NCBI RefSeq assembly: GCF_013155465.1
Contig: NZ_JABJVX010000007.1
Location: forward strand, 124,001-188,000
Source of the DNA: Alterinioella nitratireducens
GTDB lineage: Bacteria; Pseudomonadota; Alphaproteobacteria; Rhodobacterales; Rhodobacteraceae
Direction: 5' to 3'
DNA length: 64,000 bases
Position 1 is the first letter of the stretch. Every line of letters starts with the position of its first letter. Under the pieces are notes generated by a model that did not search any database, was not told the DNA's origin, and saw nothing but the letters and a program-made list of their open reading frames with translations. The position numbers and the translations under genes were made by a program. Of this stretch, positions 53,115-61,688 are shown piece after piece.

Positions 53115-54016
53115 AACCACTGGCCCGGTTCCATCAGCCCCAGTTCCATCAATTGCTGGGACGACCAGAAGAAACGGGTCGATTTGTGCCAGCGGAAACT
53201 GTCCACGTCATGGCGCGATCCGGGGTTCGACCGCAGCGCCTTGGCGACGCGGAAGGAACAGACCGTGGCCGACATCGAGTGATGCCAGGGGCAGGTATAG
53301 GTGTTCATCTCGGGGTCGGACAGCGTGTGATCGTCGTTGAGCGTCAGCCCCGGCATGGCCTGGAACAGGCTCGACCGGTCGATGCGGCGTTTCGGGGCCG
53401 GGACATGCTCCTCGAACCGCCAGCGCAGCCCGCCGTAGAAGTTGAGCTGCCGGTCCAGAACCTCGTCATCCGCGTTGCGCCGGGTCTCGGCGTAATAGCC
53501 TGAGCTGTCCAGATGCGCGGTTTCCAGCGACACGGCATCGGTATAGCGGGTCAGATCCTCGGCATAGAGGTCGATCACATAGGTCGGCACGACATTGCGC
53601 CGCTCCTCCATGACAAAGGCGATGGCCTCGCCGATGCGGCGCTGTTCGCAGAAGGGGAAGAACAGGTATTCGGCGTTGTAGCAGTAGTGAATCCACTCAC
53701 CCGGCACCAGCTTGATCAGGGCATTGACGATGGCGGGCGCGGTGCCCGGCTGGCGGGTCGGGTGGCGGATCACCTCGACGATGGAGGCATCGTCGATATC
53801 GTCGGGCAGGTCGACATCGTCGGGCGCAACCAGGAACAGGCGGCGAAAGCCCAGATGGGTCAGGTGATCCAGCGTCGTCGTCAGCTCGGTCCGGTCCTCG
53901 GCGATGACGATGGCGAAGGGGCCGCGCCCGAGCGGTGTGCGCCGCGCCTGGGCGGCGAAGCTGGAAATGGAGGAATGGATCATCTGGGTTGGCCCCGGTT
54001 TTTCTGCCCGGCGCAT
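53111..54016 (-). CDS. Glycosyltransferase-like protein (family 2-like), function unknown
   Basis: About 301 residues. It reads as a small nucleotide-sugar-dependent fold: AIVIAEDRTELTTTLDHLTHLGFRRLFLVAPDD near 25-57, HYCYNAEYLFFPFCEQRRIGEAIAFVMEE near 100-130, and a C-terminal FRWHKSTRFFWSSQQLMELG. I think it is a family-2-like glycosyltransferase known from Rhodobacteraceae, but the usual DxD motif is not obvious (AEDR and DDVD are candidates). The start at ATG 54016 has AAAGGG upstream; ATG 53983 is the alternative. It is divergent from miaB. Confidence 0.65.
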   Translation of the reverse strand: MRRAEKPGPTQMIHSSISSFAAQARRTPLGRGPFAIVIAEDRTELTTTLDHLTHLGFRRLFLVAPDDVDLPDDIDDASIVEVIRHPTRQPGTAPAIVNALIKLVPGEWIHYCYNAEYLFFPFCEQRRIGEAIAFVMEERRNVVPTYVIDLYAEDLTRYTDAVSLETAHLDSSGYYAETRRNADDEVLDRQLNFYGGLRWRFEEHVPAPKRRIDRSSLFQAMPGLTLNDDHTLSDPEMNTYTCPWHHSMSATVCSFRVAKALRSNPGSRHDVDSFRWHKSTRFFWSSQQLMELGLMEPGQWF

Positions 54017-54122
54017 ACTCTGCCCTTTGGCTTTCGATTTTGCAAACACCCGTGCGCATTGAAGCGGGGCGGGGCATGGGGTAGATGGCGCAGGTGATCC
54101 GCCCGCAATGGAGGCCCCCGCC

Positions 54123-55460
54123 ATGTCCGCGCCCAAGAAGCTTTTCGTCAAGACCTATGGCTGTCAGATGAATGTCTATGACAGCGAGCGCATGGCCGAG
54201 GCGCTCGGGTCGGAAGGTTATGAGCAGGTCGCAACGGCGGAAGAGGCCGACATGATCCTGCTCAACACCTGCCATATCCGCGAGAAGGCCGCCGAGAAGG
54301 TCTATTCCGAGCTTGGCCGCTTCCGCCCCCTGCGCGAGGCCAAGCCCGACCTCAAGATCGGCGTCGCCGGATGCGTGGCGCAGGCCGAGGGCGAGGAGAT
54401 CATGCGCCGCCAGCCGATGGTCGACCTGGTTGTCGGGCCGCAGACCTATCACCGCCTGCCCGCAATGGCGCGCGCGGTCGAGGCGGGCGAAAAGGCGCTG
54501 GACACCGATTTCCCGGAAGAGGACAAATTCCTGCACCTGCCGAAGGCGCGCAAGCCCAGGCGGGGCCCGACCGCGTTCCTGACCGTGCAGGAAGGCTGCG
54601 ACAAGTTCTGCGCCTTCTGCGTGGTGCCCTATACGCGCGGGGCCGAGGTGTCGCGCCCGGTGGAGCGGTTGCTGACCGAGGCGCGCGAGTTGGTCGATCG
54701 CGGCGTGCGCGAGATCACGCTTCTGGGCCAGAACGTGAATGCCTATCATGGGCAAGGGCCGGATGGCGAATGGGGTCTGGCGCGGCTCATTCGGGCGATG
54801 GCCGAGATCGACGGGCTCGACCGTATCCGCTTCACCACCTCGCATCCCAATGACATGGAGGACGACCTGATCGCCGCGCATGGCGATTGCGCCAAGCTGA
54901 TGCCCTATCTGCATCTGCCGGTGCAATCGGGGTCCGACCGGGTGTTGAAGGCGATGAACCGCAAGCACAATGCGGCGGAATATGTGGCGCTGATCGCGCG
55001 CATCCGCGCGGCGCGGCCCGACCTGCTGCTGTCGGGCGATTTCATCGTCGGCTTTCCCGGCGAAACGGAAGAGGAGTTCCAGGCCACGCTGGACCTGGTG
55101 GAGGCGGTCGGCTACGGGCAGGCCTATTCCTTCAAGTATTCCGCACGCCCCGGCACGCCTGCCGCCGAGAAACCGCCGGTGCCCGATGAGGTCGCGTCGG
55201 AGCGGTTGCAGCGCTTGCAGGCATTGCTCGGGCGTCAGCAAAGGGCGGCGCAGGACGCCATGGTTGGCCGCGAGGTGCGGGTGCTGTTCGAGAAACCGGG
55301 CCGCGAGGCGGGGCAGCTCATCGGCAAGTCCGACTATCTGCACGCCGTCCATGCCGATGCGCCGGCGGACCTGATCGGTCAGATTGCCACCGTGCGGATC
55401 GTGGAAAGCCGGGCCAATTCGCTGAAGGGCGAACTGGTGACGCAGAGCGTTTCGGCCTGA
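54123..55460 (+). CDS. miaB: tRNA-2-methylthio-N6-dimethylallyladenosine synthase MiaB
   Basis: A 445-residue radical-SAM methylthiotransferase that adds the methylthio group to A37 of tRNAs. The N-terminal UPF0004 domain carries the first cluster cysteines, C14 (TYGCQMN) and those near 48 and 82. The radical-SAM cluster is C159-x3-C163-x2-C166 (CDKFCAFC), and a TRAM domain closes the protein. The start at 54123 follows GGAGG; a GTG/ATG at 54108 is less likely. It is the single gene of its unit, ended by a long stem-loop. Confidence 0.97.
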   Translation: MSAPKKLFVKTYGCQMNVYDSERMAEALGSEGYEQVATAEEADMILLNTCHIREKAAEKVYSELGRFRPLREAKPDLKIGVAGCVAQAEGEEIMRRQPMVDLVVGPQTYHRLPAMARAVEAGEKALDTDFPEEDKFLHLPKARKPRRGPTAFLTVQEGCDKFCAFCVVPYTRGAEVSRPVERLLTEARELVDRGVREITLLGQNVNAYHGQGPDGEWGLARLIRAMAEIDGLDRIRFTTSHPNDMEDDLIAAHGDCAKLMPYLHLPVQSGSDRVLKAMNRKHNAAEYVALIARIRAARPDLLLSGDFIVGFPGETEEEFQATLDLVEAVGYGQAYSFKYSARPGTPAAEKPPVPDEVASERLQRLQALLGRQQRAAQDAMVGREVRVLFEKPGREAGQLIGKSDYLHAVHADAPADLIGQIATVRIVESRANSLKGELVTQSVSA

Positions 55461-55462
55461 AG

Positions 55463-55520
55463 AGGTATCGGTTTTCCCTGCCTGGTCCCTTTTCGGAGCC
55501 GAACGCGAAAACCGATACCT
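55463..55520. terminator. Long stem-loop between miaB and a convergent secreted-protein gene
   Basis: Perfect 14-bp arms AGGTATCGGTTTTC (55463-55476) and GAAAACCGATACCT (55507-55520) enclose a 30-nt loop, which has an inner hairpin TTCGG-AG-CCGAA. In either direction the loop would end a transcript. The rest of the 118-bp gap shows nothing else. Confidence 0.65.
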
Positions 55521-55578
55521 TGGGTCCGGTGGAACCTGAAACGCTCGGGAAGGGGCCGCCTGATACGGCCCCCTCGCA

Positions 55579-55962
55579 TCACTGTTGCCAGCGCGGCGGT
55601 TCGCTTTCGATGATGTTCAGCATGGTCGATCGGATATTCTCCGGGTTGCCGACCCCGGTGGAGTCGCGGCAAACCCGTTCGCCGATGGCATGCGCCTCGG
55701 GGTAGGTATAGCCGATGCCGACCAGGCTATCGACGAAGACCGGCTCGGGGCGGTCCCAGATCACCTCCTCCCAGGGGCCGCGGAAGCAGCTGATCGTGAC
55801 CGTCGCGCTGATGACGCGGACGTTGCGGTACTGGTGGCCTTGCTGATTTGCATAACCGTGCTGGTGGCCGTGGCCATAGCCGCCATGCACGCCGCCGGCC
55901 ACGGCGGGCGCGGCGGTGGCCAGGGCGGCGATGAGGGCAGTGGCAATCAAGGGGCGTTTCAT
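55579..55962 (-). CDS. Small secreted protein, histidine/glycine-rich N-terminus
   Basis: A 127-residue protein not recognised. Signal peptide about 1-22 (ALIAALATAAPAVA|GG). The mature N-terminus is GGVHGGYGHGHQHGYANQQGHQY, in pieces, so it could bind a metal. Two cysteines occur (TISCFRG and ERVCRDS). It ends near miaB and starts next to a 546-bp intergenic region shared with the OmpA gene. A periplasmic or outer-surface metal-related role is possible but unproven. Confidence 0.65.
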   Translation of the reverse strand: MKRPLIATALIAALATAAPAVAGGVHGGYGHGHQHGYANQQGHQYRNVRVISATVTISCFRGPWEEVIWDRPEPVFVDSLVGIGYTYPEAHAIGERVCRDSTGVGNPENIRSTMLNIIESEPPRWQQ

Positions 55963-56508
55963 TATCTTCCCATCCTTTTTCGTGACGTAGTGATGACCAT
56001 CTGCACGATGATGGGCGGGCCGGTTCGCGCCGATCCTCTTCCCCCCTTGCCTGTTAATCCGATTTTAACTTTTTGGCAGCGGCTGTGAAGTCCGGTCGTA
56101 CCCGGCCTGCCGTTTTGCGAAACAAAGGGGCGGTCTTGGCCTATTGTTCGCAGGGCCGGGACAAAGCGGGCCGTTGCCCGCCATGTTTCCTGCAATTTTC
56201 CTAAAATCCGCCACAATCCGGGGGTTCCGAACATGGGGGCGCCCGAATCGGTTAACGCGTCGCGCGGTCCCGATCCGGGCGTTTCGCGGCGATCGGCGGC
56301 GCGGGGTTCTCCTGCGATTTCAGCCATCTTCGAGGCCGGTCTTTTCGCGCGGCGCGTGTGTTTTTGCCAATTCAGGCTTCCAATGGCGCGCAATCTTGCT
56401 ACTGTTTGAAAAACAACCGGGATTTTTCCACTCGGCCCTGCCAGGCCGGGACATCAAGCAAGAAACGCGCCAGGAAATTGGCCGACGGACAAAGGGGGTG
56501 CTGCCGCA
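55963..56508. other. 546-bp region without a convincing gene
   Basis: Lies between the divergent secreted-protein and OmpA genes. It is mixed in composition with AT-richer patches (around 56050-56080 and 56190-56210). A short dyad TGTTT (56403-56407)/AAACA (56411-56415) is present, and the ompA ribosome site AAAGGGGG is close to 56500. Open frames here do not look like proteins. It may hold promoters, a long leader RNA or a small RNA; no structure was recognised. Confidence 0.4.
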
Positions 56509-57078
56509 ATGCGTTTACTATTACCGAAATTCGGGTCTGCCATCGTGGGGGTCATTGCAATCGGGGCGGCGTCTCTGCTGCCGGGCTTGGCCGCCGCGCA
56601 AAGCACGGCCACGATCACCGGCACCGTGGAGCCGACCATCTGGATCGACCCGGATGGCTGCATGCACTGGGCCGCCGATGGCGGGGTCGAGGGCTATATG
56701 GAGGGCCGGGTGAACCCGCAGAACGGGATGCCGGTCTGCCTGGACATGAACACCTGCTCGGTGGAAAACACCGACACGCTGTTCCACACCGACAGTGCCC
56801 GCCTGATGCCGGGCGCGCGCGAACGCCTGTCGCAGTTCTTCACCAGCGCGGGGGCCTTCGCCTATGCGATCTACGGCCATACCGACAGCCGCGCCTCGGA
56901 TGAATACAACATGCGGCTGTCGCAGCGCCGTGCCGCCTCGGTTGCCGCCGTGGCGCGTTCGGTCGGTGCGCAGGTGGCGCGGGAGATCGGATATGGCGAA
57001 CGCCGTCCGGTGGCCCCGAACAACAGCGCTGCGAACATGCAGCTGAACCGCCGCGTCGAAATCGTATGCTACAGGTGA
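56509..57078 (+). CDS. OmpA-family protein with extra cysteine-bracketed N-terminal segment
   Basis: A 189-residue exported protein. Signal peptide about 1-30 (LLPGLAAA|QS). Residues 44-77 form a segment starting IWIDPDGC and ending GMPVC, with C51 and C77. The OmpA C-terminal domain covers about 85-185 (LFHTDSARLMPGARERLSQFF, YAIYGHTDSRASDEYNMRLS, NRRVEIVC). The same 34-residue segment occurs in the next gene. Other cysteines are C83 and C187. It probably anchors to peptidoglycan. The downstream gene starts 5 bp later with its ribosome site on the ompA stop. Confidence 0.85.
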   Translation: MRLLLPKFGSAIVGVIAIGAASLLPGLAAAQSTATITGTVEPTIWIDPDGCMHWAADGGVEGYMEGRVNPQNGMPVCLDMNTCSVENTDTLFHTDSARLMPGARERLSQFFTSAGAFAYAIYGHTDSRASDEYNMRLSQRRAASVAAVARSVGAQVAREIGYGERRPVAPNNSAANMQLNRRVEIVCYR

Positions 57079-57083
57079 CTGCC

Positions 57084-57446
57084 ATGATGACTTTTTCCAC
57101 ACCGCTGAAGTTCACGGCCACCCTTGGCACGGCGCTGCTGCTGTCGGCTTGTGCCGAAAACTTCGAGGGCGTGACCTCGACCAGCGATCCCGCCCCGCTG
57201 CGCGCCATCGGCGATGACCGGGGCCGCGACGCCGCGCATCTGTCCACGATGGAGGCCGGGATCTATATCGACCCCGACGGCTGCCAGATCTGGATGATCG
57301 ATGACGGGCTGGAAGGCTACTGGTCGCGCCGCCGCGATCCGGTCAGCGGGCTGCCGGTCTGCACCAATGTGGCGCCTCCGGGCTCCATCGTCGGTGACAC
57401 CCAGGCGGGCGCCGGTATCCGCGACCGCGTGCCGCGCACCCCGTAA
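57084..57446 (+). CDS. Lipoprotein sharing the cysteine-bracketed segment of the OmpA gene
   Basis: A 120-residue lipoprotein. Signal ends in a lipobox LLSAC (C23). Residues 60-93 (IYIDPDGC ... LPVC, C67 and C93) align without gaps to residues 44-77 of the OmpA protein encoded just upstream: 19 of 34 identical, and the two cysteines are 26 residues apart in both. The C-terminal tail is short and disordered (GAGIRDRVPRTP). The start at 57084 follows AGGTGA on the ompA stop; ATG 57066 is less likely. It is probably an envelope partner of the OmpA protein. Confidence 0.75.
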   Translation: MMTFSTPLKFTATLGTALLLSACAENFEGVTSTSDPAPLRAIGDDRGRDAAHLSTMEAGIYIDPDGCQIWMIDDGLEGYWSRRRDPVSGLPVCTNVAPPGSIVGDTQAGAGIRDRVPRTP

Positions 57447-57467
57447 CCGGGACGACCATTTTCCAGG

Positions 57468-57495
57468 CGGGCGGTCCATGACGGGCCGCCCGTTT
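57468..57495 (+). terminator. Terminator after the lipoprotein gene
   Basis: CGGGCGG (57468-57474) pairs with CCGCCCG (57486-57492) around an 11-nt loop, followed by TTT. It lies 21 bp after the lipoprotein stop codon and separates that pair of genes from phoH. Confidence 0.6.
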
Positions 57496-57597
57496 GCCGT
57501 TGGGGGCCTCCATTTCGGTCTTGCAGCGTTCTGGCGGTTGCCTTGCCCCGGCTGGCTTGCCACAGTGGAGACAGATTCACCTTCACGGGAGACGCCC

Positions 57598-58602
57598 TTG
57601 GCGACAACCTCCATGTCTCCGGCCCAGGCCGAGACCCCGCCGGAACTGACCCTCGAATTTCCCGACAATCGGTTGTTGATCGCGCTATGTGGCGAATTCG
57701 ACCGCAACCTTGCCCAGATCGAACACCTGATGGATGTGCAGATCATCCGCCGTGGCAACGCGGTCGAGGTGCTGGGCGGCGCGCGCGAGGAAGCGGCGAA
57801 GGTGCTCGAGGTGCTCTATGAACGGGCCGAGGCGGGGCGCGGCCTCAGCCCCGGCGATATCGACGCCATCGTGCGGCTTGGCAATTCCGGCGAGGGAACC
57901 GGCGCGCGCGACGGCGACCAGATGGAGATGTTCCAGGGCGGCGCGCTGGAGATCAAGACCCGCAAGAAGACGATCGAGCCGCGCACATTGGCGCAGCAGG
58001 CCTATGTGCGGGCGCTCTTCGACAATGAACTGGCCTTCGGCATCGGGCCGGCGGGCACCGGCAAGACCTATCTGGCGGTCGCGGTGGCGGTGAACCAGAT
58101 GATGGGCGGCCATGTCGACAAGATCATCCTCAGCCGTCCGGCGGTCGAGGCGGGCGAACGCCTGGGTTTCCTGCCCGGCGACATGAAGGACAAGGTCGAT
58201 CCCTACATGCAGCCGCTCTATGACGCGCTGAACGATTTCCTGCCTGCCAAGCAACTGGGCAAGCTGATCGAGGAAAAGCAGATCGAGATCGCGCCGCTGG
58301 CCTTCATGCGGGGGCGGACGCTGTCCAACGCTTTCGTGGTGCTGGACGAGGCGCAGAATGCAACCACGATGCAGATGAAGATGTTCCTGACCCGGCTTGG
58401 GCGCGGCAGCCGCATGGTGATCACCGGCGACCGCAGCCAGGTCGATCTGCCGCGCGGCGTGACCAGCGGCTTGCGCGATGCCGAGCGGATTCTTGAGGGG
58501 ATCGAGGGAATATCCTTCAACTATTTCACCGCCAAGGACGTGGTGCGCCACCCGATGGTGGCCAGGATCATCGAGGCCTATGATGCGGATAGCCCTGCGT
58601 GA
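57598..58602 (+). CDS. phoH: PhoH-family ATPase
   Basis: A 334-residue PhoH-like ATPase. Walker A is FGIGPAGTGKTYLAVA near 148-160, Walker B FVVLDEAQNATTMQMKMFLTRLG near 245-265, with a GDRSQVDLP sensor. An N-terminal KH-like part precedes it (FDRNLAQIEHLMDVQIIRRG). In this family it partners with the RNase YbeY encoded next. The start is a TTG at 57598 with GGGAG before it, or the ATG at 57613. The two genes are separated by an AT-rich twin hairpin. Confidence 0.92.
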   Translation: MATTSMSPAQAETPPELTLEFPDNRLLIALCGEFDRNLAQIEHLMDVQIIRRGNAVEVLGGAREEAAKVLEVLYERAEAGRGLSPGDIDAIVRLGNSGEGTGARDGDQMEMFQGGALEIKTRKKTIEPRTLAQQAYVRALFDNELAFGIGPAGTGKTYLAVAVAVNQMMGGHVDKIILSRPAVEAGERLGFLPGDMKDKVDPYMQPLYDALNDFLPAKQLGKLIEEKQIEIAPLAFMRGRTLSNAFVVLDEAQNATTMQMKMFLTRLGRGSRMVITGDRSQVDLPRGVTSGLRDAERILEGIEGISFNYFTAKDVVRHPMVARIIEAYDADSPA

Positions 58603-58610
58603 GGTGGTGC

Positions 58611-58663
58611 GAAAAATCTTTCTGAAGATTTTTCCACCCGAAGAATTTTGCGGAAAATTCTTC
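58611..58663 (+). terminator. Twin hairpin between phoH and ybeY
   Basis: GAAAAATCTT (58611-58620)/AAGATTTTTC (58625-58634) with a TCTG loop is followed 5 nt later by GAAGAATTTT (58640-58649)/AAAATTCTTC (58654-58663) with a GCGG loop. Both stems are perfect 10-bp. The block is AT-rich against a GC-rich background. It lies 8 bp past the phoH stop codon and before ybeY, so it likely tunes readthrough or mRNA stability. Confidence 0.65.
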
Positions 58664-58680
58664 CTGCCAAGGACCGCGCG

Positions 58681-59175
58681 ATGAGCGTCGATGTCATCGT
58701 CGAGGCGGGCGACTGGGACGATGCGGCGTTCACCGCGCTGGCCGAGGCCGCCTGCGATGCGGCGCTGCGCCATCTGGAGTTGGACCCGGACCGCTTCGAG
58801 ATCAGCCTCCTGGCCTGTGACGATGCCCGCATCGCCGATCTCAACGCCGATTTTCGCGGCAAACCCACGCCCACCAACGTGCTGAGCTGGCCCGCCGAGG
58901 AGATTGCCCTGCCCCTTGGCGAAAGGCCCGACCTGCCCACAGCCCCGGCAGGCGGCCCACCCGTCGAACTGGGCGATATCGCCATCGCCCATGAGACCTG
59001 CGAGCGCGAGGCGCGCGACCTCGGGCGGCCTTTTGCCCATCATCTCAGTCACCTTCTGGTGCATGGCACCCTGCATCTGTTGGGTTTTGATCACATAAAC
59101 GACGCCGATGCCGCCGTCATGGAGGGGCTTGAGACGCGCATCCTTGCAATTTTGGGGGTGCCTGCCCCATATTAG
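58681..59175 (+). CDS. ybeY: Endoribonuclease YbeY
   Basis: A 164-residue zinc RNase that matures 16S rRNA 3' ends and checks 70S quality. The UPF0054 motif HLLVHGTLHLLGFDH holds the three zinc histidines H128, H132 and H138. Upstream IADLNADFRGKPTPTNVLSW is the other family signature. It starts at ATG 58681, 18 bp after the twin hairpin, and is followed by corC after 48 bp. Confidence 0.95.
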   Translation: MSVDVIVEAGDWDDAAFTALAEAACDAALRHLELDPDRFEISLLACDDARIADLNADFRGKPTPTNVLSWPAEEIALPLGERPDLPTAPAGGPPVELGDIAIAHETCEREARDLGRPFAHHLSHLLVHGTLHLLGFDHINDADAAVMEGLETRILAILGVPAPY

Positions 59176-59223
59176 GGTCGCGGGCGCAATTTCCGCGCGC
59201 GCGTCACCTTTTGGAAAGGAGCC

Positions 59224-60117
59224 ATGAGCTCAAACCCCGACAGCTCGTCTAGCGCGGCGCAAAGCGCGCCACCCGAAGATGAGAGCGCAGACCAGAGGCC
59301 GGGCCTTTTCGCCCGCATTTTCGGCAGCGCCAGCCCCGATGACACCCCCGAGCCCGAGGCCAACCCGTCCGAGCCGCATCACCCCGTCGGCAACGGCGCG
59401 CTTGCGGCGATCCGGATGCACAACCTGCGCCGGCTCAGGATGGACGACGTCTCGATCCCGCGCGCCGAGATCACAGGCGTGGCCAACGATATCTCGATGC
59501 CCGACTTGGTCGAGGTGTTCCGCCAGACGGGCTATACAAGGCTGCCGGTCTATGACGGCACGCTGGATACGCCCGTGGGGCTGATCCACCTCAAGGATCT
59601 GGCGCTCGGGCATGGCTTCAACGGCAAGTCCAACGATTTCGACGTCACCACCATGCTGCGCCCGCTGCTCTATGCGCCGCCGTCGATGCCCATCGGCGTG
59701 ATGCTGCAAAAGATGCAGAGCGAGCGCATCCACATGGCCCTGGTGATCGACGAATATGGCGGTGTCGACGGGTTGGTCACGCTGGAAGATCTGATCGAGC
59801 AGATCATCGGCGAGATCGAGGATGAGCACGATGTCGACGAGGACCAGCTCTGGACCGATGAGGGGGGCGACAGCTGGCTGGTGCTGGCGCGCGCGCCGCT
59901 CGACGAGTTCGAGGAGGCCATCGGCATGACCCTGACCGAGGATCTGGACGATGAGGAAATCGACACGCTCGGCGGGCTGGTCTTCGTGCTGACGGGCCGG
60001 GTGCCCGCGCGCGGCGAGGTCATCCCGCATCCCTCGGGCGCCGAGATCGAGGTGATCGACGCCGACCCCCGCCGCATCAAGCGCCTGCGCGTGCGGCTGC
60101 CGAAACTGGGCGCGTGA
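59224..60117 (+). CDS. CorC/HlyC-type CBS-domain protein
   Basis: A 297-residue cytosolic protein with two CBS domains (about 70-200; VSIPRAEITGVANDISMPDLVEVF, DEYGGVDGLVTLEDLIEQIIGEIEDEHD in pieces) and a C-terminal CorC_HlyC domain (SWLVLARAPLDEFEEAIGM ... IDTLGGLVFVLTGRVPARGEVI). It lacks the DUF21 membrane part, so it is the CorC form. The order ybeY-corC-lnt is conserved in proteobacteria. Its stop codon overlaps the GTG start of lnt by 4 bp. Confidence 0.92.
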   Translation: MSSNPDSSSSAAQSAPPEDESADQRPGLFARIFGSASPDDTPEPEANPSEPHHPVGNGALAAIRMHNLRRLRMDDVSIPRAEITGVANDISMPDLVEVFRQTGYTRLPVYDGTLDTPVGLIHLKDLALGHGFNGKSNDFDVTTMLRPLLYAPPSMPIGVMLQKMQSERIHMALVIDEYGGVDGLVTLEDLIEQIIGEIEDEHDVDEDQLWTDEGGDSWLVLARAPLDEFEEAIGMTLTEDLDDEEIDTLGGLVFVLTGRVPARGEVIPHPSGAEIEVIDADPRRIKRLRVRLPKLGA

Positions 60118-61598
60118 TCTTGCGGGCGCGGCTGGTCAGCCTGATATGGATCCTGCCGGGGCTGGTGGCGGCCACCGGGCAGGCGCCGCTGAACCTGTGG
60201 TGGCTGGCCCTGATGGCCTGGGGTTTGGCGCTCTACGCGATTTCGCGGGCGGCAAGCTGGAAACAGGCGGCCTGGTTCGGCTGGCTGGTCGGCGTGGGTT
60301 ATATCGGCGGCACGCATTTCTGGATCGTGGCCCCGTTCTATGTCGATGCCGAAGCCTATGCCTGGATGGCCCCCTTCGCCCTGGCGGGGATGGTCGGGGG
60401 GCTGGCGCTGTTCTTCGCGGCGGCCTACGGGGCGGCTTTTGCGCTTGGCCGGTCGCAGGGCATGCGCCTGGTGGCGCTGGCGCCCTGCCTGATCCTGGCC
60501 GAGTTCCTGCGCGCGACGCTCTTCACCGGGTTTCCCTGGGCGCAGATCGGATCGCTCTGGCTCAACCATCCGCTCATGCAGCTGGCGGCCTGGATCGGTG
60601 TGCCCGGCGTGGGCCTCCTGACCCTGCTGGCCCTGGCGCTGCCGCTTGCCGCGCCAGGGTCACGGGCCTGGCCCGCCCTGGCGGTCTCGACCGCTCTTCT
60701 GCTCGGGGGATCATGGATCGGGGCGCAGCGTCTGGCCGCGCCGGTCGCCCTGTCGGAAACGCAGATCCGCATCGTCCAGCCCAATGCGCCGCAGCATCTG
60801 AAATGGCGCCCCGACATGGCCCCGGTCTTCTTCCAGCGTCTTCTGGACCTGAGCGCCGCGCCGGCGGATACCCCGCCCGACGTCGTCATCTGGCCCGAGA
60901 CCGCGCTGGCCTGGCGGCTGGACATCGCCGAGGAGATTTTCCCCCTCATCGCGGATGCGGCTGGCGGCGCAGAGGTGATTTTCGGCGCGCAGCGGCTGGA
61001 CGAGCAGGGCTACTACAACAGCCTCGCCGTGCTTCAGCCCGACGCCACGATCAGCCATGTCTATGACAAGCATCACCTCGTCCCCTTCGGCGAGTATATC
61101 CCTCTGGCCTCCCTGCTGGCCGCGACCGGGCTGATGCCCGATGCCGAACGGCGCGGCTATGCGAGCGGGCCGGGGGCGCGGGTTCTGGACCTTGGCGCCG
61201 CGGGCCGCATCCTGCCGCTGATCTGCTACGAGGCGATCTTTGCCCGTGACGTGGCCGCGGCGCCCGAACGGCCCGACTGGATCGTGCAGATCACCAATGA
61301 CGCCTGGTTCGGCAACAGTGCCATGCCTTATCAGCATCTCGACCAGACCCGGCTGCGCGCCATCGAGCAGGGCCTGCCGGTCGCGCGCGCCGCCAATACC
61401 GGCGTGTCGGCCCTGATCGACCCTTACGGGCGCATCCTCGCCTCGCATCCCCTCAACGAACAGGGCGTCATCGACGCGGTCCTGCCCGCAGCCCTTGCGC
61501 CGACGATCTACGCGCGCCTTGGCAATTGGCCCGTGTGGGTGTTGCTTTTGACGCTCGTTGGCGGCCTGGTCCTGGTGCGGCGCACGCGGGGCCATTGA
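60114..61598 (+). CDS. lnt: Apolipoprotein N-acyltransferase
   Basis: A 494-residue inner-membrane enzyme that adds the third acyl chain to lipoproteins. About six N-terminal helices, then the nitrilase-like catalytic domain: E near 262 in WPETALAW, K near 322 in YDKHHLVPFGEYIP and C near 371 in LICYEAIF. A final membrane helix closes it. The start is GTG, overlapping corC by GTGA. The length and motifs are standard. It will act on the lipoproteins in this window, among others. Confidence 0.95.
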   Translation: MILRARLVSLIWILPGLVAATGQAPLNLWWLALMAWGLALYAISRAASWKQAAWFGWLVGVGYIGGTHFWIVAPFYVDAEAYAWMAPFALAGMVGGLALFFAAAYGAAFALGRSQGMRLVALAPCLILAEFLRATLFTGFPWAQIGSLWLNHPLMQLAAWIGVPGVGLLTLLALALPLAAPGSRAWPALAVSTALLLGGSWIGAQRLAAPVALSETQIRIVQPNAPQHLKWRPDMAPVFFQRLLDLSAAPADTPPDVVIWPETALAWRLDIAEEIFPLIADAAGGAEVIFGAQRLDEQGYYNSLAVLQPDATISHVYDKHHLVPFGEYIPLASLLAATGLMPDAERRGYASGPGARVLDLGAAGRILPLICYEAIFARDVAAAPERPDWIVQITNDAWFGNSAMPYQHLDQTRLRAIEQGLPVARAANTGVSALIDPYGRILASHPLNEQGVIDAVLPAALAPTIYARLGNWPVWVLLLTLVGGLVLVRRTRGH

Positions 61599-61635
61599 AC
61601 TCCCCCCGAGAACCCCGTAATGGCAAGGCATACCG

Positions 61636-61685
61636 CGCCACAACGGCTTCCTGACGTGGCGAGAAGACCAGATACCGGAGCACTT
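61636..61685 (+). promoter_or_regulatory. SAM/SAH-type riboswitch in front of metK
   Basis: P1 is CGCCAC (61636-61641) paired with GTGGCG (61656-61661) around the loop AACGGCTTCCTGAC. The pyrimidine-rich GGCTTCC can pair with GGAGC at 61677-61681, which is also the metK ribosome site, giving a pseudoknot that hides it. This layout and the AACGGCUUCC element agree with the SAM/SAH riboswitch of Rhodobacterales, known upstream of metK. Ligand binding turns translation off. Recognition is from memory of the consensus. Confidence 0.85.
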
Positions 61686-61688
61686 CCC

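Noticed and set aside
55962-56393. Open frame of about 143 codons on the minus strand in the gene-free region
   Set aside because: The translation is low-complexity and Arg/Pro-rich with no ribosome site or recognisable motif.
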